A stretch of DNA of 64,000 nt from Oenanthe sinensis (Eukaryota > Streptophyta > Magnoliopsida > Apiales > Apiaceae), in contig CM053801.1 of NCBI GenBank assembly GCA_028671895.1, positions 38,568,836 through 38,632,835 of the forward strand, given 5' to 3'. Made by a program: the position numbers and the translations under genes. A model generated the notes under the pieces. It saw only the letters and a list, made by a program, of their open reading frames with translations. It was not told the origin of the DNA and ran no database searches. Positions 29,536 to 39,313 of the stretch are shown here, one piece after another; within the stretch, counting starts at the first letter, position 1; the number at the start of each line of letters is the position of its first letter.

Positions 29536-30648
29536 CAAACTCCTGGAAAATCAAATTTTGGTGATGCTGAAACAGGTGAGTTTGACAGAGAATTTCTTTT
29601 CTCTGATGAAACAGAAAGAAATGCTGAGCTAGATGAAGAACTTAGAAGATTTCAAGAAGAATCCATAGAGAAAAACTTTGAGTTAGATGCAAGGATTTTT
29701 GAAATGCAAAATGAAGCTCAAGCAAGAAAAGACAAGCTTGATAAGCTTAAGGCTCTCCTACAAGTTAAATCCAAGGAGAACAAGGAAGCAGCTGCACAAA
29801 AGCAAAAGCTATGGGATGCTGCAATCACTGCCAAGAGGGAAGACATTAAAAGAAAGTTTGGACCAAAATGGGATCAAGCTAGAATGATCATGGATCAACC
29901 TCAGATTGGCACATATCAAGACAGAGAGGTATCCGGCATGATAGGTGAACTATTCACTGCCAATACAACTGTAGATCTTTACATGGCTGCATTAAAGCTA
30001 GAGGTCAGGTATATCACAGTTGAAGTAAATATAGATGGCTGGCATATCATAATTCATCTTGATAATTATGGTTTCTACAAAGTTTCGTTGGACTTCTTCA
30101 GAACAAGAACACCCTCTGAGTTATGGGTTATGCTGTGTAAAGTAAAAAGAAGTTCAGAGATGAATGAAATACTCCGAGATCACATTCGAGACTTTGCTAC
30201 TCTAAGGAGTCCAGAAATCATACCTGAACCTTATGAAGTAAGGTTTGTGAAAAATAATCGATATCAAATAATTCGTCTCAATTCAGAGTCTATGACTGGA
30301 TATCCCTTGAACTACTTAATAAACGTAGAGAAAATGCTACGGTCTGAAGGATTTCAAAGTCAAGCTAAATCAGTTGCTGCTGATTATATCCAAGACTACT
30401 GTATGTCTAAAGATATTGATTTTTACAAGCAATGGAAAGGACTAGAAGAGTTCAAGCAACCAACTTCAATTCCACATGATCCTCTTGATAATGAAGTTTT
30501 GTATAGACTTTCTATATCAGAACAAAACAAGGCGTATGGGGTTTCTGGAAGCTCTCAGCCAGTACCTGAACCAGAACCACGCACACCTATTATTGGTGTT
30601 GAAGAAGCAGAAGAAGGTGAAATACAGTCTCAAGATGATCAGATTTGA
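29536..30648 (+). CDS. Element B ORF3, second part after an in-frame TAA
   Basis: Directly continues the frame after the TAA, about 370 residues with no further stop. Lys/Glu-rich helix first, then the conserved C-terminal domain with EPYEVRFVKNNRYQIIRL and YPLNYLINVEKML, ending EEGEIQSQDDQI. A and D have the same domain at the ORF3 end, so the TAA most likely splits one ancestral protein. Whether this part is translated on its own is unknown; the first ATG is at 29704. Confidence 0.75.
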   Translation, partial: QTPGKSNFGDAETGEFDREFLFSDETERNAELDEELRRFQEESIEKNFELDARIFEMQNEAQARKDKLDKLKALLQVKSKENKEAAAQKQKLWDAAITAKREDIKRKFGPKWDQARMIMDQPQIGTYQDREVSGMIGELFTANTTVDLYMAALKLEVRYITVEVNIDGWHIIIHLDNYGFYKVSLDFFRTRTPSELWVMLCKVKRSSEMNEILRDHIRDFATLRSPEIIPEPYEVRFVKNNRYQIIRLNSESMTGYPLNYLINVEKMLRSEGFQSQAKSVAADYIQDYCMSKDIDFYKQWKGLEEFKQPTSIPHDPLDNEVLYRLSISEQNKAYGVSGSSQPVPEPEPRTPIIGVEEAEEGEIQSQDDQI

Positions 30649-30896
30649 AGAAATGTTAACATCTTTTGTTACTAGAACTAGGATAGATCAAGATAGAAAT
30701 CTATTCTATTTGTTTAGTCTAGAGGAACAACTATCTTGTATTTATCATTAATGTTTGAATCTGGAAATGTTTAATATAAACCAGAACTAAGTTTGTTTAT
30801 TTACAAGTTTTATTGTTATATCTTTTTCTTGTTTGTTAGTTGAGTTATCCTCTAGTGATTTGCTTGTTATTGTTTAACAAACAAATAGGGGGAGAT
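30649..30896 (+). other. Element B 3' untranslated region and PPT
   Basis: About 250 bases with no gene, ending with AAATAGGGGGAGAT; core AGGGGGAG at 30887-30894. Confidence 0.88.
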
Positions 30897-32181
30897 TGAA
30901 AGGCATATGTTTAGAAGCCTATTTGTTTAGAAAGATGACAACTCAACTCAAACATAGATAATTTGTAAGTAAATATATTATCTGTCACAGGAATCTTCAG
31001 CAGATATTATTTGACAAGAAAAAGAAGATCAAAGTCAATCTACAGACTTGAAGCAGTACTACATTGAAAGAAGCTCAATTTAATTGATCACGCCTCAGTT
31101 GAGTATTTAAGTTTGAAGAAGCTCAAGTGTCAGAAGATTTCAATATTGTGTGACAACAAATATAGTCAAGTCAGAAGGAGCAGAAGTGAACCATTATAAA
31201 AGTCAAGTGAAGAATATTATTTGTTGTGAATCACTCGTGAACCAGACAGTACACGGAGTGTTGGCAAAAATACAGAGAAAGTTCTTTTCTACAGAAGAAA
31301 TGGTCAGCAACAGTCGTGGAGTCAAGACTTTAATTTAATTCTCTATTAATTGATTAAATTATTTAGTTAATTTAAATGGTAAATTAATTCAATCAGAATT
31401 AATTTATTTCTTAAATTGATTAAGAAATTAATTAATTTAGAATTATTTTAGAATGAAGAAGACTTTAATTTAATTCTATTATCAAAAAGATAATTTATTA
31501 TGTATCATATTTACTTAGATTAATTCAAAAAGAATTAATTTAATGTATAAGATATATAATAAAACAAATAGAATTTGAATTAAAAAGAAAAGGATATACA
31601 CATTATAATTCAAGCAGGTCGACCAAATTGTTAATTCGGGAAGACATTTGAAATGTCTCCCAGAGACTTTTCAAAAGTCTCCCCGAATTTTAGAAAAAGT
31701 CTTCCCGACCTAATAAAGTCTCCCCGAGCTTAATAAGTCTTCCATGGCTTCAAAGGTCTTCCAAAGTGAAAGTCTCCAGAAAAGGAAAGTCTCCCCGAGC
31801 CAAAAAGGAAAGTCTCCCCGAGGAGAAAAAGTCTCCCCGAGCAGAAAAAGTCTCCCAAGCCTGAATTTGCCTATAAATACCAGATTAGATCAGTAGATAA
31901 CACAATTCTATTAACATTCTATTCGGCTTAAACAAAAATTCAAGAACAGTTAATGTCAAAATCTCTCTAGAATTTTAAGAGCTAAATTAGTGAATATTTT
32001 CTGATTTAATCTTGTAACACACCTCAAGTTTAATATAAGTATTTTACTTGAACTGTGTTTCTTTGATTATTATTTCGTGATAATAATTTAAATTGTTTAA
32101 TCAAAAATTATCCGAAACAGATTTTAATATTTATTAAAGATTGTATTCAACCCCCCCTTCTACAATCATTTGGACCTAACA
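30897..32181 (+). repeat. Element B 3' LTR
   Basis: 1,285 bp, same length as the 5' copy; the only difference found by eye is T at 31100 (G at 19147). TATA box at 31872-31879, array 31635-31865. Ends TTGGACCTAACA, then target duplication ATGTT. Confidence 0.97.
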
Positions 32182-32186
32182 ATGTT

Positions 32187-32902
32187 CTTCTGTAAAAACT
32201 CCCATGGCCACTGCCACTAAACTTGAATTGAATTCTAAGGACGCTAAAGTAGAAATTTTAAGTTATAGAGGCATGGTAGGCTCACTTCTGTATTTAACTG
32301 CTAGTAGGCCAAACATAATGTTCTCTACATGTTTGTGTGCTAGGTTTCAGGCTGATCCTAGAGAATCTCATTTAGTGGCTATTAAAAGGATTTTTAGATA
32401 TCTCAAGGGTACATCAAATTTAGGTATTTGGAATCCTAGAGGCTCTGGTTTTAATCTACTAGGCTATTCAGATGCAGATTATGCATGTTGTAAAATAGAC
32501 AGAAAAAGTACTACAAGCACCTATCAATTTCTAGGAAACAAACTTGTGTCATGTTTTAGCAAAAAGTAACACTCAGTATTAACTTCAACTGCAGAAGCTG
32601 AATACGTTGATGCTGGAAGTTGTTGTGCACAAATATTATGGATGAGGAATCAACTAGTTGACTATGGGTTCAACATGAACAAGATTCCTATTTTCTGTGC
32701 TAACACAAGTGTCATTGCAATAACAGAAAATCCTATACAATATTCCAGAACCAAACACATTGACATAAGATATCATTTCATTAGGGAACATGTAATGAAT
32801 GGTACAGTTGAATTACATTTTGTCCCTAGTGAACAACAACTTGCAGACATTTTTACCAAACCTGTAGATGAATCTACTTTTAATAGATTAGTCTGGAGTT
32901 AG
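32187..32902 (+). pseudogene. pol: Element C pol remnant, right part (RT end and RNase H)
   Basis: Starts in RT (TPMATATKLEL), then RGMVGSLLYLTASRP, GYSDADYACCKIDRKST, TAA at 32567-32569 where relatives have a Gln codon, AEAEYVDAGSC, KHIDIRYHFIREHV and ADIFTKPVDE. A frame change near 32890 destroys the end. RNase H acidic residues (D of SDADYA, E of AEAEY) are kept, but CDNTS has become CANTS, so one catalytic Asp is gone. Confidence 0.9.
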
Positions 32903-32994
32903 GTATGTTTAATTTTACTTAATCCTAAATGTTTGCTAAGTCACCTGTTTTTCTCAATATAGCCATTATTCACATTTATCTATTGAAACAAAGT

Positions 32995-33260
32995 GATCAA
33001 TTGATAACTATGTTAATTATCAATGGACATTCTGCAACCATCGATGGATATATTTGATCAACTGATAAAATATATACCTATCGATGGATAATTATCTATC
33101 GACAGATAATTACCCTGGTAATTGTTTATCGATTGATAAATTAATTATTCTGAATCAATGGATGTAATTACCCATCGATGGTAATAGAATTTTTACAGTT
33201 TTTACACGTCCGTTGATCAAATTATAGTCGTTGATTCTTTACTTTATCTGTCAACAGATG
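32995..33260 (+). repeat. CATCGATGGATA array upstream of C ORF3
   Basis: Degenerate units such as CATCGATGGATA, TATCGATGGATAATTA, TATCGATTGATAA and TGATCAACTGATA; CATCGATG is palindromic. It lies between pol and ORF3 like the arrays of A and B. The C LTR is not in the window, so the LTR version cannot be compared. Confidence 0.75.
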
Positions 33261-33382
33261 CATATATCCATTTGTATATATTAATTGATTATCATTTAGA
33301 GTAATTTGCTTTAATTTTTTCCATCTTTCAATGATTATATTCTTAATTAAACTAACCACTCAAGTCAGTTTAATCTCAAAAA

Positions 33383-33390
33383 TATAAATA
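33383..33390 (+). promoter_or_regulatory. Candidate TATA box for C ORF3
   Basis: TATAAATA, 123 bases after the array and 136 bases before the ORF3 ATG, followed by a pyrimidine-rich leader (TTTCTCATTTC, TTCTCTGAACTC). Same order as in A and B. Confidence 0.45.
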
Positions 33391-33525
33391 GCAATTTCAT
33401 TTCTCATTTCAATCTTACTTGCTATTTTATTCTCAATTCTCTGAACTCTTTTGCTCTCTAAGAACCCTAAAACAGTTTCTCTAACTTTTCTTTAAGTTCA
33501 TCTTCTAATCTCTCTAAGAACAACA

Positions 33526-35017
33526 ATGGCATCTCAAAAGAAGATTATTTCCTCAACTGGGTTCATCTATAAACATAACAATTTTGCTACATGCCTAACA
33601 GTGGATGTTGCTCCCGTAGACTTTCATCCATTGATGAGGTTTCTAGGAGACTGCAAGATGTCCAAGGCTCTGAGTGAAGCACCAACTATCGTATGCTCAT
33701 TTGTTGATGAGCTTTGGAATACTGCATAAATCTCACAAGATGGGAAGGTAATTTCTTATACTTGCAAAGGTAAACCCTACTCCATTACAAGTACTACTAT
33801 TTCTGAATGCTTGGAATTGCCTGAGAATAATTGTGATAAGTCACCCACTGATACTGATATTAGGGATATGTTAGGAACTGTTTATTATGCTAATGCTGAA
33901 ACTGGATTAGGCGAGGTTATCAAGAAAAATCTTAGAAAAGAATGGAGTTACTTCTTTGATGCTATTATTAAAGTATTTTCTAGAAAGATAAGTAATTTTG
34001 ATACAATTAACACAAGTATGTAAGAAATTTCTTATTATATCTTATTTGATAAGTACTTTGATTTTAGCACATTGCTCCTAAATGAATTAACTGCTAAATT
34101 AGGAAGTAAAGCATCTAGAAAGAACAACATTTACTTTGCCAGATTTTTTATATTGTTGATTAATTCTGTAATTGGAGAATATGAGATTACTGCAGAGATG
34201 GGAACACTGAAGGCCTGGACTCAAAATAAAAGGGTCTTCAAGGATTTGATGAGAATCAACTTGCATACTAGGTTGTGACTCATCTATCCTCCCTTCGTGA
34301 AGGTATATCTCAAAACTCACGACATTCCTTTTTTTGATATGGAAATGTCACTTTCTTTGCCTTCTACAATAATGGAGGGAGTTGGAAATGCCCCCATCCC
34401 TCCTACCCAAGTTGAAAAACCCTCCAAATCTAAGATAACCACCTCAATAGTTTCTCACCAAACTACTGTTTTAAAATCCAAGAAAAGAAAAACCACTAAG
34501 GGGAGTGTGAAGGTGGTTAGTGAGAGTGAGGGAACTGGCCAACATCAAGAAAGCTAGAAGAATAAGGTGGGAGAGGGTGAGATTGTCCAGCCAGCCACCA
34601 GCCCAATCTCTCAAAAGTTTGATGTTGTAATAAAGGATTTAAACACATCTCTAGTTACACCTTCTCAACAAGGTGTAGCTATAGAAAAGAGGTCTCAACC
34701 ATGACCATCTGATGGGGATAAGGGACACAAAATAGTTCAACCCTACAAAAGAAGGAAGAAGAGTAGTAGCAATGCACAAGGGTCACACACATTTGCAAAG
34801 CTAAATAAAAATTTAGTAGAGCCTTCAGTTTCTTCTCTTTATGTGTCTCAGGTAAATGCTGAGACACAACCCCATACATTATTTATTTCTTCTCCTCAAT
34901 CTCCTTCAAAATCTAGTTCTTCATAAACTTTAATGATTGATAACTTCAATTTTTCAAATTCACCCTATTTGCAACTCAGGGTTGAGCCAATACTCTCACC
35001 TGAATCATCAAATAAGG
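33526..35017 (+). pseudogene. Element C ORF3 remnant, left part
   Basis: Begins MASQKKIISSTGFIYKHNNF after an A-rich ATG context. It keeps the ORF3 signature EWSYFFDAIIKVFSRK. The frame is broken by TAA at 33727-33729, TAA at 34021-34023, TGA at 34276-34278 and more after 34555, but most segments stay in one frame, so decay is mainly by nonsense changes. Later part is Lys/Ser/Pro-rich. A2 interrupts it at 35018, and it resumes at 49352. Confidence 0.82.
35013..35017. repeat. Target-site duplication of A2, left copy (TAAGG)
   Basis: TAAGG before the 5' LTR; exact partner at 49347-49351. Confidence 0.95.
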
Positions 35018-36275
35018 TGAAAGGCATAGGTGTACTAACTTGTAACACTTAATTATTTTGTAACTCAACTAAGTAAAAGATAAAACAACAGCAAAACAAG
35101 AGAAACTGAAGAAGCACATGGAATCAATCAACTGAAGAAATGGTAATGATACTTGGTAACTACAAGTAACTAATTTGGTTAATCAAGGATGCATAAGTGA
35201 GAAGAAGTTCAATCTGAGTATTGCTCATGCCCTAACTTATCTAATGGAGAATCAAATTAATGTCAAGGAAGTATCAAGAAGGCCAAAGTGATTTCATGTA
35301 ATGTATATCAACATCTGGATAATGTAAAGGTTAATCAACAAATGAGAACTGACATTCAGAAGCAAGAACCCCTACAAGACTAGTCACTTATGAACCAGAC
35401 CATTGCATCAAGTGTCAGGACATTGGAGGCAAGTTCATGTCAGTAATAGAAGATCTCATTTGAATTGAGTGAGGAAAAGAAATTGAAGAAGCTAAGGAAA
35501 CTTGCTCATAAAGGTTAATCCTCAATTAGTCACTAAAGAAGGTCAACATTGGATGTGTGCATATTTACTAAGGCAAATGTCGATCCACAGCAGATCGAGA
35601 TGCGGGTCGAGATTTACAAGTGAAGTAAAACACTGCAAAGGCAAATCTCGATCCAGGCGATAGATCGAGATCGAGATCCTCCCAGATCGAGATCGAGATT
35701 TTCACAGATCGAGATCGAGATCTTCACAGATCGAGATCGAGATCCTCCCAGATCGAGATCGAGATTTTCACAGATCGAGATCGAGATGGGTCCAGGCGAA
35801 GATCGAGATGCGGGTAGAAATGTAACATTTAATGTCCAAGGGACAAGTGTCTTATTGTGAACGGTTGATCCAGAGTTGTTGGGAAAGTACTTTTTGTTGT
35901 CGAAGTCCTGATTGGGCCACGTACACAAAAAGGACAAGATCAAGACTACATGACATTATAAAAGCAGCACTTTGTTTTTATTTTAGTAGTAACTTGTATC
36001 TCTGTATTTTCAACGATAATTTTTAAGAGAGAACATTTACTGTAAAACAAAAAGTGAGAGAGAGAGGATCAGTTGAATCTAGCTTTAATTGCTGTATTTA
36101 TTGTTCAACTGATCATGATGCTTTTATGAATGTTGTAGCAAATCCATCAATGAATATAATGATATATTCTTGAAATTCTGAGTCATCATTTATTACTTGC
36201 ACATTGTTTATTCTCTCATAAATTTTAAACAGTTGTATTCACTCCCCCCCCCTCTACAACACTTTGGACCTAACA
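35018..36275 (+). repeat. A2 5' LTR
   Basis: TGAAAGGCATAGG to TTGGACCTAACA. Array of AGATCGAGATCGAGAT at 35578-35818; TATA box TATAAAA at 35957-35963; C-run near the end. At the sites where it differs from the 3' LTR, A1 usually agrees with the 3' LTR, so the changes are in this copy. Confidence 0.97.
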
Positions 36276-36277
36276 AT

Positions 36278-36289
36278 TGGTATCAGAGC
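36278..36289 (+). promoter_or_regulatory. A2 primer-binding site
   Basis: TGGTATCAGAGC two bases after the LTR: complementary to the 3' end of plant initiator tRNA-Met. Confidence 0.93.
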
Positions 36290-36772
36290 TTCTGTTAAAC
36301 ACATCTAACAGAGATCCTATTGTGTTGGTTGAGTTGGTTCTTGAAAATCCCAGATCCATTTTTTTCTTGAAGTTTGTGCCGAAAGTTTTTGTTTGTTTCT
36401 TCCTGGAAAAGTCATAGATCTAAAAAGTTCTAAGTAATGGTGTAAGGAATATTTGTACAAAATTCTAAAATATTGTACTTTAGAGCTTTGTGGATTTTCT
36501 TGTGGTCAAAGCTGGAATCAACTGATTGGCTAAACAAAAAGGACAATTTCGAACTTCTGTCAACTAGAAAGTGGACACCTTTTTGTTTGGACTTGAAAAA
36601 TTGTGGACCCTGCTACTGTTCCTGTGATTAAAACTAACTTGCTTGAATCTTATGTGTAAAATCCGTTGGATATTTAGTGTTGGACATTTAAAGTGAGATA
36701 ATTAATTTTTCAAGTAAATACAATTTATTGTAATTTGAAAAGTGTATTATCTTAATTTTAAATTTCATTAAA
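36290..36772 (+). other. A2 5' leader
   Basis: 480-base untranslated leader between PBS and gag, AT-rich, without the tandem repeats seen in the B leader. No ORF of note. Confidence 0.85.
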
Positions 36773-39313
36773 ATGGCCGCCGCACACAGATTTAAGATAC
36801 CTCCGTTTGATGCACAACATTATGACGAATGGACCGGAAGGATGAGAGCTTACCTTGAATCAATAAACAAGGTATACTTGAGAATATTGGAAAACGGTCC
36901 ATACATACCCATGAGAATTGAGCCAGAGCGAATGGAAGGAGGGATACTAATTCCATCCCGGTCTGTTCCTAAAGAGGAAATGGAGTTTTCAGACGCAGAT
37001 AAAGAATTGGTTGGTATGGATGCGTCTTTACGCAACGTCATAATTGAATCCCTAAACTCAGAATACTATGTTCAAATAAAGGGATTAAAATGAGCTAAAG
37101 CCATGTGGGATAAACTGGCTGTGGTGATGGAGGGGACCGAGGAAGTTAGAGATAATCACAAATGCATTCTGATATCTGAATATGAATCGTTCAGATGCGA
37201 ACGAGGAGAAAGCGTAGCGGATGTTTACAAACGTTACAGTAAATTGCTTATCGAGCTGAGTATAAGAGATAAAGTCTATCCACTTGCAGATTCAAATATC
37301 AAGTTTCTATTGAATTTGCCTAAACATCTGGAACACAGGATCACTGCCATTCGAGAGTCAAGAGACTTGAAAAGTACTTCTCTGGAAAAGCTGTATGGTG
37401 TTTTGAAGACCTACGAGCTGGAGCAGGAACAAAATGACAGAAGAAGATCCTACAATAGTGGAGAAAACAAAGCGGTAAGTGAGTCTGGACTTGTAGCTGA
37501 AGAGTCTGCTGTAAAGGCACTTGCAGCTGTCTCATTGAAAACTGCTAATCCTGAAAGGGTGGTATTAGACATTGAAGATCCATCCGAAGAAAGTGAGGAT
37601 GAATACTATACCCTTGAAGAGCTGGACAAATTAGAAGACAAGTCATATGCTTGTATTGCTCGAGAATTTGCTCATATCAGCTTCAGGAAGCAAAGAAGTG
37701 GTAAAGGACGATTTGGTAGTTCTTTCAGCCGAAGAGGCAGGAGAGGCAGTAGTGTAAGTGGTAGTGGAAGTTACAGCGGTCGGAGTAGCACATCTGGTAG
37801 TGGCTACAGACCTAACCTGGTAGACAAGAACAAGTTCAGATGCTACAACTGCAATGAATTGGGGCACTTCGCAACAGAGTGCAAGAAGCCCAAGTACGTT
37901 CATCCCAAGGAATCCTATGCTGATTTGAAAAAGAAATATGATGCCTTGGTTAGCAAGCAACAGAAGGGAAGCCGGGCGTATGTTGTGACTGAAGGGAAGG
38001 GTTGGGACGAGTCTGATGAAGATGAAGATCAGGAGCTATGCAACTTCGCTTTAATGGCAAAATCTTCAGAACAATCAGAGGTACCAATTCTAACCGTAAA
38101 TGAAATGTCTATTCCTGAGTACCAAAATGAATTAGCTGCCATGACTAAAGATATGTACAATCTCCAACTTAATCTAATTGCTGTTAATGAGGAAAATGCA
38201 AAACTCTCCCTTAAGAATAGACTTCTCGAGGCCAGGGTAGAGGAATTAGAATCAGGAGAAAGTAAGGAAAGGCAGTTAATGAATCAGGTAGATGTTTTAG
38301 AACACAAGCTTAAGATTAGGGAAGACCTTAACGAAGAACTTAAAAATGAATTAGCTGAGCTTAAAGTAACATGTAAATCTTTTGAAGAAGCCGCTAATAA
38401 AGTTTTCGTAGAAAGGGACATGTACATGAAACTGGCAGGCAAGAGTAAAAATGAAAAAGTAAACATAGGACTTGACTACACACAGAAAAAGAAAAATAGG
38501 GCTGCTGAATTGTTAGAGCCTGTGTTAGTCAAAGAAAATGTGCCTGAGGTTTTAATGGATGTTAGAAAACCTATCTTTAAGCATTTTGAGCCTAGGACCA
38601 TAGATCCTGTTGCTACTAAAATTGAACATGAGATTAAAATTGAAAGAGATTCAGAAGAAAAAGTGGTAGAACCTACAACTTCTAAGAGAGCTAGTAAGAT
38701 TGCTTATGCTAAGAGAGGTGTAGGAACCAAGGAGGCTAAGACGGTGTCATATAAATAATGGGTAGCAGGGTCAGACCAAATGAAAGCACCTGTAAAGGCA
38801 GTTAAAACTGAACCTGCATCTGTATCTACATCTACACGAGCTAGAAAGGCATGCTATATCTGTAATCAAACTGATCACTTGTCTTACTATTGCCCGTTCT
38901 ATGTAGAGGAAGAAAAATCTGTTGGTTGTAATACCATGACTGCAACTACTTCTTTGCCTAACATGCATACAAATCATGCTAAATGCAATAATCCTAATTG
39001 TATGCCATGTGCTGTAAACATCATGCATGCTTATTTTAATTTAATGAATACTGCTAGTGCATCTGTTGAACATACATCTAGTAGTGTTAAGAAAAAGCAT
39101 GCGGGGTCAAAGGCTAAGACTTCAAGTCCTCATAAAGTTAGGAGTGATCAGTCTGCTCCCAAACCTGACAAATCAGTCAAGGTTGACAAGGGAAAAGACA
39201 AAGTCAAGATTGATGCCCCTGATGGCAACAAGGCAAAGCCTTCTGTATCTGAAAAGAAAAAGGAAATTATTGATGCCGGGCCCAAACATCATTGGGTTCC
39301 GAAGAACACCTAA
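36773..39313 (+). pseudogene. gag: A2 gag, two in-frame stops
   Basis: ATG at 36773 (MAAAHRFKIPPFDAQHYDEW), the usual gag N-terminal domain. TGA at 37091-37093, then the same frame continues with ERLYG-like LEKLYGVLKTYELEQ, Gly/Ser/Arg-rich patch, CCHC knuckle 1 CYNCNELGHFATEC (37841-37882), a long coiled-coil-like region, TAA at 38756-38758, knuckle 2 CYICNQTDHLSYYC, the HAKCNNPNCMPC cluster and HHWVPKNT. Three pieces, one frame. Knuckle 1 of A1 is outside the window. Not translatable as one protein. Confidence 0.92.

Larger units (their letters stand above)
18944..32181 (+). mobile_element. Element B: full-length young sirevirus
   Basis: 13,238 bp with two 1,285-bp LTRs (18944-20228 and 30897-32181), PBS, uninterrupted gag, uninterrupted pol, a pol-ORF3 spacer with a repeat array, ORF3 with one in-frame stop, PPT and perfect duplication ATGTT. 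By eye the LTRs differ at one position (G at 19147, T at 31100), so the insertion is recent. It is a different family from A: another LTR sequence, another array motif and one canonical gag knuckle. Confidence 0.97.
32182..35017 (+). mobile_element. Element C, middle piece: RT end, RNase H, spacer, ORF3 start
   Basis: Continuation of C after element B, with its pol reading resuming straight after the duplicated ATGTT. It is interrupted again at 35018 by A2. Carries RNase H, a palindromic array, a TATA-like box and a decayed ORF3. Confidence 0.92.

Noticed and set aside
36278..36289. tRNA-like strings at the PBS sites
   Set aside because: Only 12 bases complementary to a tRNA end; no tRNA gene folds around them.
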